Positions 62,555-64,000 of a DNA stretch of 64,000 nt are shown in pieces. A program made the position numbers and the translations under genes. The stretch's first letter is position 1; each line of letters starts with the position of its first letter. The stretch is from Firmicutes bacterium AM41-11 (GTDB lineage: Bacteria > Bacillota_I > Bacilli_A > Erysipelotrichales > Erysipelotrichaceae), in the NCBI GenBank assembly GCA_003480165.1, contig QUIQ01000001.1, positions 124,001 to 188,000 of the forward strand, read 5' to 3'. The notes beneath the pieces were generated by a model. That model was given only the letters and a program-made list of their open reading frames with translations. It was not told the DNA's origin and did not search any database.

Positions 62555-64000
62555 GTTTTAATTTCCAAAGGATTTGCTCCAACCATCCTAACGGTTGTTC
62601 CGCTTTTTGTTTCAAAATCTTTTTCTTAACTACTTTGGTATTGCCTTGGGCATTTCTAGCTTTGGCCTGAATCAAACACGTTTTTTTACTAGTGAACTCA
62701 TAGTACAAATTGCCAAATTGATCTTTTTTACAATCGCTTAAGGAAATCTTTTTCTTATTGATGCGAATATAAGAAAACTTCTCTTTTCCATCTATGCTGC
62801 GATATAAAACCACACGAATTTTATTTTTCTTTCCCTGACGACTGGATTGAATCGAAAGACGTGGTTTAAAATAACGCGGAAGTGCTTGATCTTTTTTCTC
62901 TAAATGAACTTGTTGATTCTGATCAAGACTCCATGTACGATTACTTAAAACTTGCCCACTTAATAGCGAAGACTGGATTGTTGGTTCTAGCTTGGCTTGG
63001 CTGTCATTTTCAGTTTCTGCTGCAATTTTTGTATGCGAAATAGTTGGCAAGGCAGCTTGTGCCTTTTCACATGTCCATGAAAGACTTGTCTGATTTCCTA
63101 AGTCATCAAAACTGTTCGCACGAATCGTAAGCGTATCGCCTTGCTGCAAAAGTTGAAAAGCTTCTTCCATGCTTTGACAGCTAAGCGGCAGTTGATTCAT
63201 CAAATAGGAAATTTGTAAAGATCCATCACTCTGTATTTCATACTGGTCCGATTTACGCACGGTAAAATGATTATTTTGTATGACTTTCCCATTTTTCAAA
63301 AGCGATATCGTAGGGGCTTTTTTATCAATGCGAACCGTTGTATGATACGAATTACTTTGACCAAAGGCATCTTCTACAACGCCCTCTATTTCGTAGGTAA
63401 GATCTTGTCCCGCTTCCCCTTTTAAGAGATATTCCGCTTCTAAAGGAAGTATTTCTTCGCGATGATCTGAACGAATAATACAAGTTTTCTTTGTGATTTC
63501 CATACCATTCCAACTTGCCTGTAAAAGCACATCTTGGCTACTTTCCGTAGCAGAAGGAACAATCAAACAACTTGGCTTTTCATTGGTAAAGTGAAAAGAG
63601 AGGTGATTGGAAGTAATGCTGGGATCCTTTTTATAGGCATAATACATTTCGTATTTTCCTGAACGTGTTAGTTCCAAATGTTCTTTTACTTCCATCACAT
63701 CTTTCTTTCCATCTAAAGAAACAACTAGATCCCAATCTTCCAGATTCATGGAATCAAGGCTGAAATCAATGTTAGGACTGGTAATATAAGCATCTTGATT
63801 GACGGAAGCAGAAAGCTTGGGAATCTCTAAAGGCGTAAAGCGAATGGTTTTCATTGATTCATTACCGGCCTTATCAAAAGCTACAATCGTTAAAATGCGA
63901 TTGTTCTTTTGCACCTCTACTTCCCCTTTTTGATCTAGACTGGTTTGTAGTCCATCTATATCAAAATATGCCCGATCAAAATCACTATCTTCAATATCAA
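62547..64000 (-). CDS. Large Ig-like domain protein, 5' part beyond the window
   Basis: Open from the right edge to a TAG at 62549-62547; at least 484 residues. It continues in frame beyond an internal GTG, so the real start lies outside. Visible are several bacterial Ig-like (beta-sandwich) domains: IVAFDKAGNESMKTIRF, the next around YEMYYAYKKDPSITS, then YEIEGVVEDAFGQSNSYHTTVRIDKKAPTISLL, and a C-terminal basic strand region (YIRINKKKISLSDCKKDQ). No TM helix or LPXTG at the C-terminus. It overlaps essC by 8 bases, so it belongs to the T7SS operon. Could be an extracellular part of the apparatus or a secreted substrate; unclear. Confidence 0.7.
   Translation of the reverse strand, partial: DIEDSDFDRAYFDIDGLQTSLDQKGEVEVQKNNRILTIVAFDKAGNESMKTIRFTPLEIPKLSASVNQDAYITSPNIDFSLDSMNLEDWDLVVSLDGKKDVMEVKEHLELTRSGKYEMYYAYKKDPSITSNHLSFHFTNEKPSCLIVPSATESSQDVLLQASWNGMEITKKTCIIRSDHREEILPLEAEYLLKGEAGQDLTYEIEGVVEDAFGQSNSYHTTVRIDKKAPTISLLKNGKVIQNNHFTVRKSDQYEIQSDGSLQISYLMNQLPLSCQSMEEAFQLLQQGDTLTIRANSFDDLGNQTSLSWTCEKAQAALPTISHTKIAAETENDSQAKLEPTIQSSLLSGQVLSNRTWSLDQNQQVHLEKKDQALPRYFKPRLSIQSSRQGKKNKIRVVLYRSIDGKEKFSYIRINKKKISLSDCKKDQFGNLYYEFTSKKTCLIQAKARNAQGNTKVVKKKILKQKAEQPLGWLEQILWKLKHA

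Noticed and set aside
1..64000. CRISPR arrays, insertion sequences, prophage, rRNA
   Set aside because: No regular direct-repeat/spacer arrays, transposase or phage structural genes, or rRNA sequence were found.

Overview
The window reads as chromosome from an anaerobic, low-GC Gram-positive bacterium, most likely an erysipelotrichial Firmicute. Pointers are the Firmicutes-type SUF operon (sufCDSUB), tig-lon-ysxC cluster, cvpA-mutS2 next to rnhC, a two-subunit ADP-glucose pyrophosphorylase (GlgC+GlgD), HPr with a regulatory Ser46, LPXTG proteins and sortases, an [FeFe] hydrogenase and a superoxide reductase. A DUF3196-like protein hints at Erysipelotrichia/Mollicutes. The code is standard: TGA is used as a stop. 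The taxonomic call is inference.

Layout. 1-4.5 kb: cysS (cut by the window edge), mscL, gap, and a one-base-overlapping pair of an Lrp regulator and an aminotransferase. 4.5-11 kb: carbon storage, with alpha-phosphoglucomutase under a textbook CcpA (cre) site, HPr, a DUF523 protein and glgCDA. 11-17 kb: a MacB-like ABC transporter, a CLC-F type fluoride/proton antiporter, two RluA-family pseudouridine synthases and a small prepilin peptidase. 17-26.5 kb: [FeFe] hydrogenase, NAD synthetase, ysxC, lon, tig, a DUF3196 protein, an InlB-repeat protein and tRNA-Arg(UCU). 26.6-35.9 kb: a sortase-assembled pilus operon. 36-47 kb: superoxide reductase, a phosphoesterase, a degenerate VanY-like protein, uvrC, mutS2, cvpA, rnhC, dCMP deaminase, rluD, lspA and an ABC1 kinase. 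47-55 kb: a cytosolic leucine-rich-repeat protein, an HD protein, an unknown gene and the SUF operon. 55-57 kb: two PrsA/SurA-like foldases. 57-64 kb: a type VII secretion (T7SSb) locus that runs off the right edge.

How it fits together. HPr(Ser46-P)/CcpA probably controls phosphoglucomutase, and cre-like sequences also sit in the pilus promoter and upstream of glgC, so sugar supply may set both glycogen making and surface pili. The pilus operon codes for a signal-peptidase-like protein, a 1605-residue tip adhesin, a major pilin, a class C sortase, a second pilin and a second sortase. The T7SS locus holds a short EssC, a YukD homologue, two WXG100-like proteins, a 57-residue helical protein, a Gly/Ala-rich candidate effector and a DUF4176 protein, each overlapping or nearly touching the next.

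The parts most worth a second look are the T7SS effector module, three apparent pseudoenzyme or altered-enzyme cases (VanY-like protein without its zinc ligands, pilus signal peptidase with Lys replaced by Arg, EssC with only one intact P-loop), the pilus promoter repeats, and four genes whose -10 box lies only 6-7 bases before the ATG, as expected for leaderless mRNAs.
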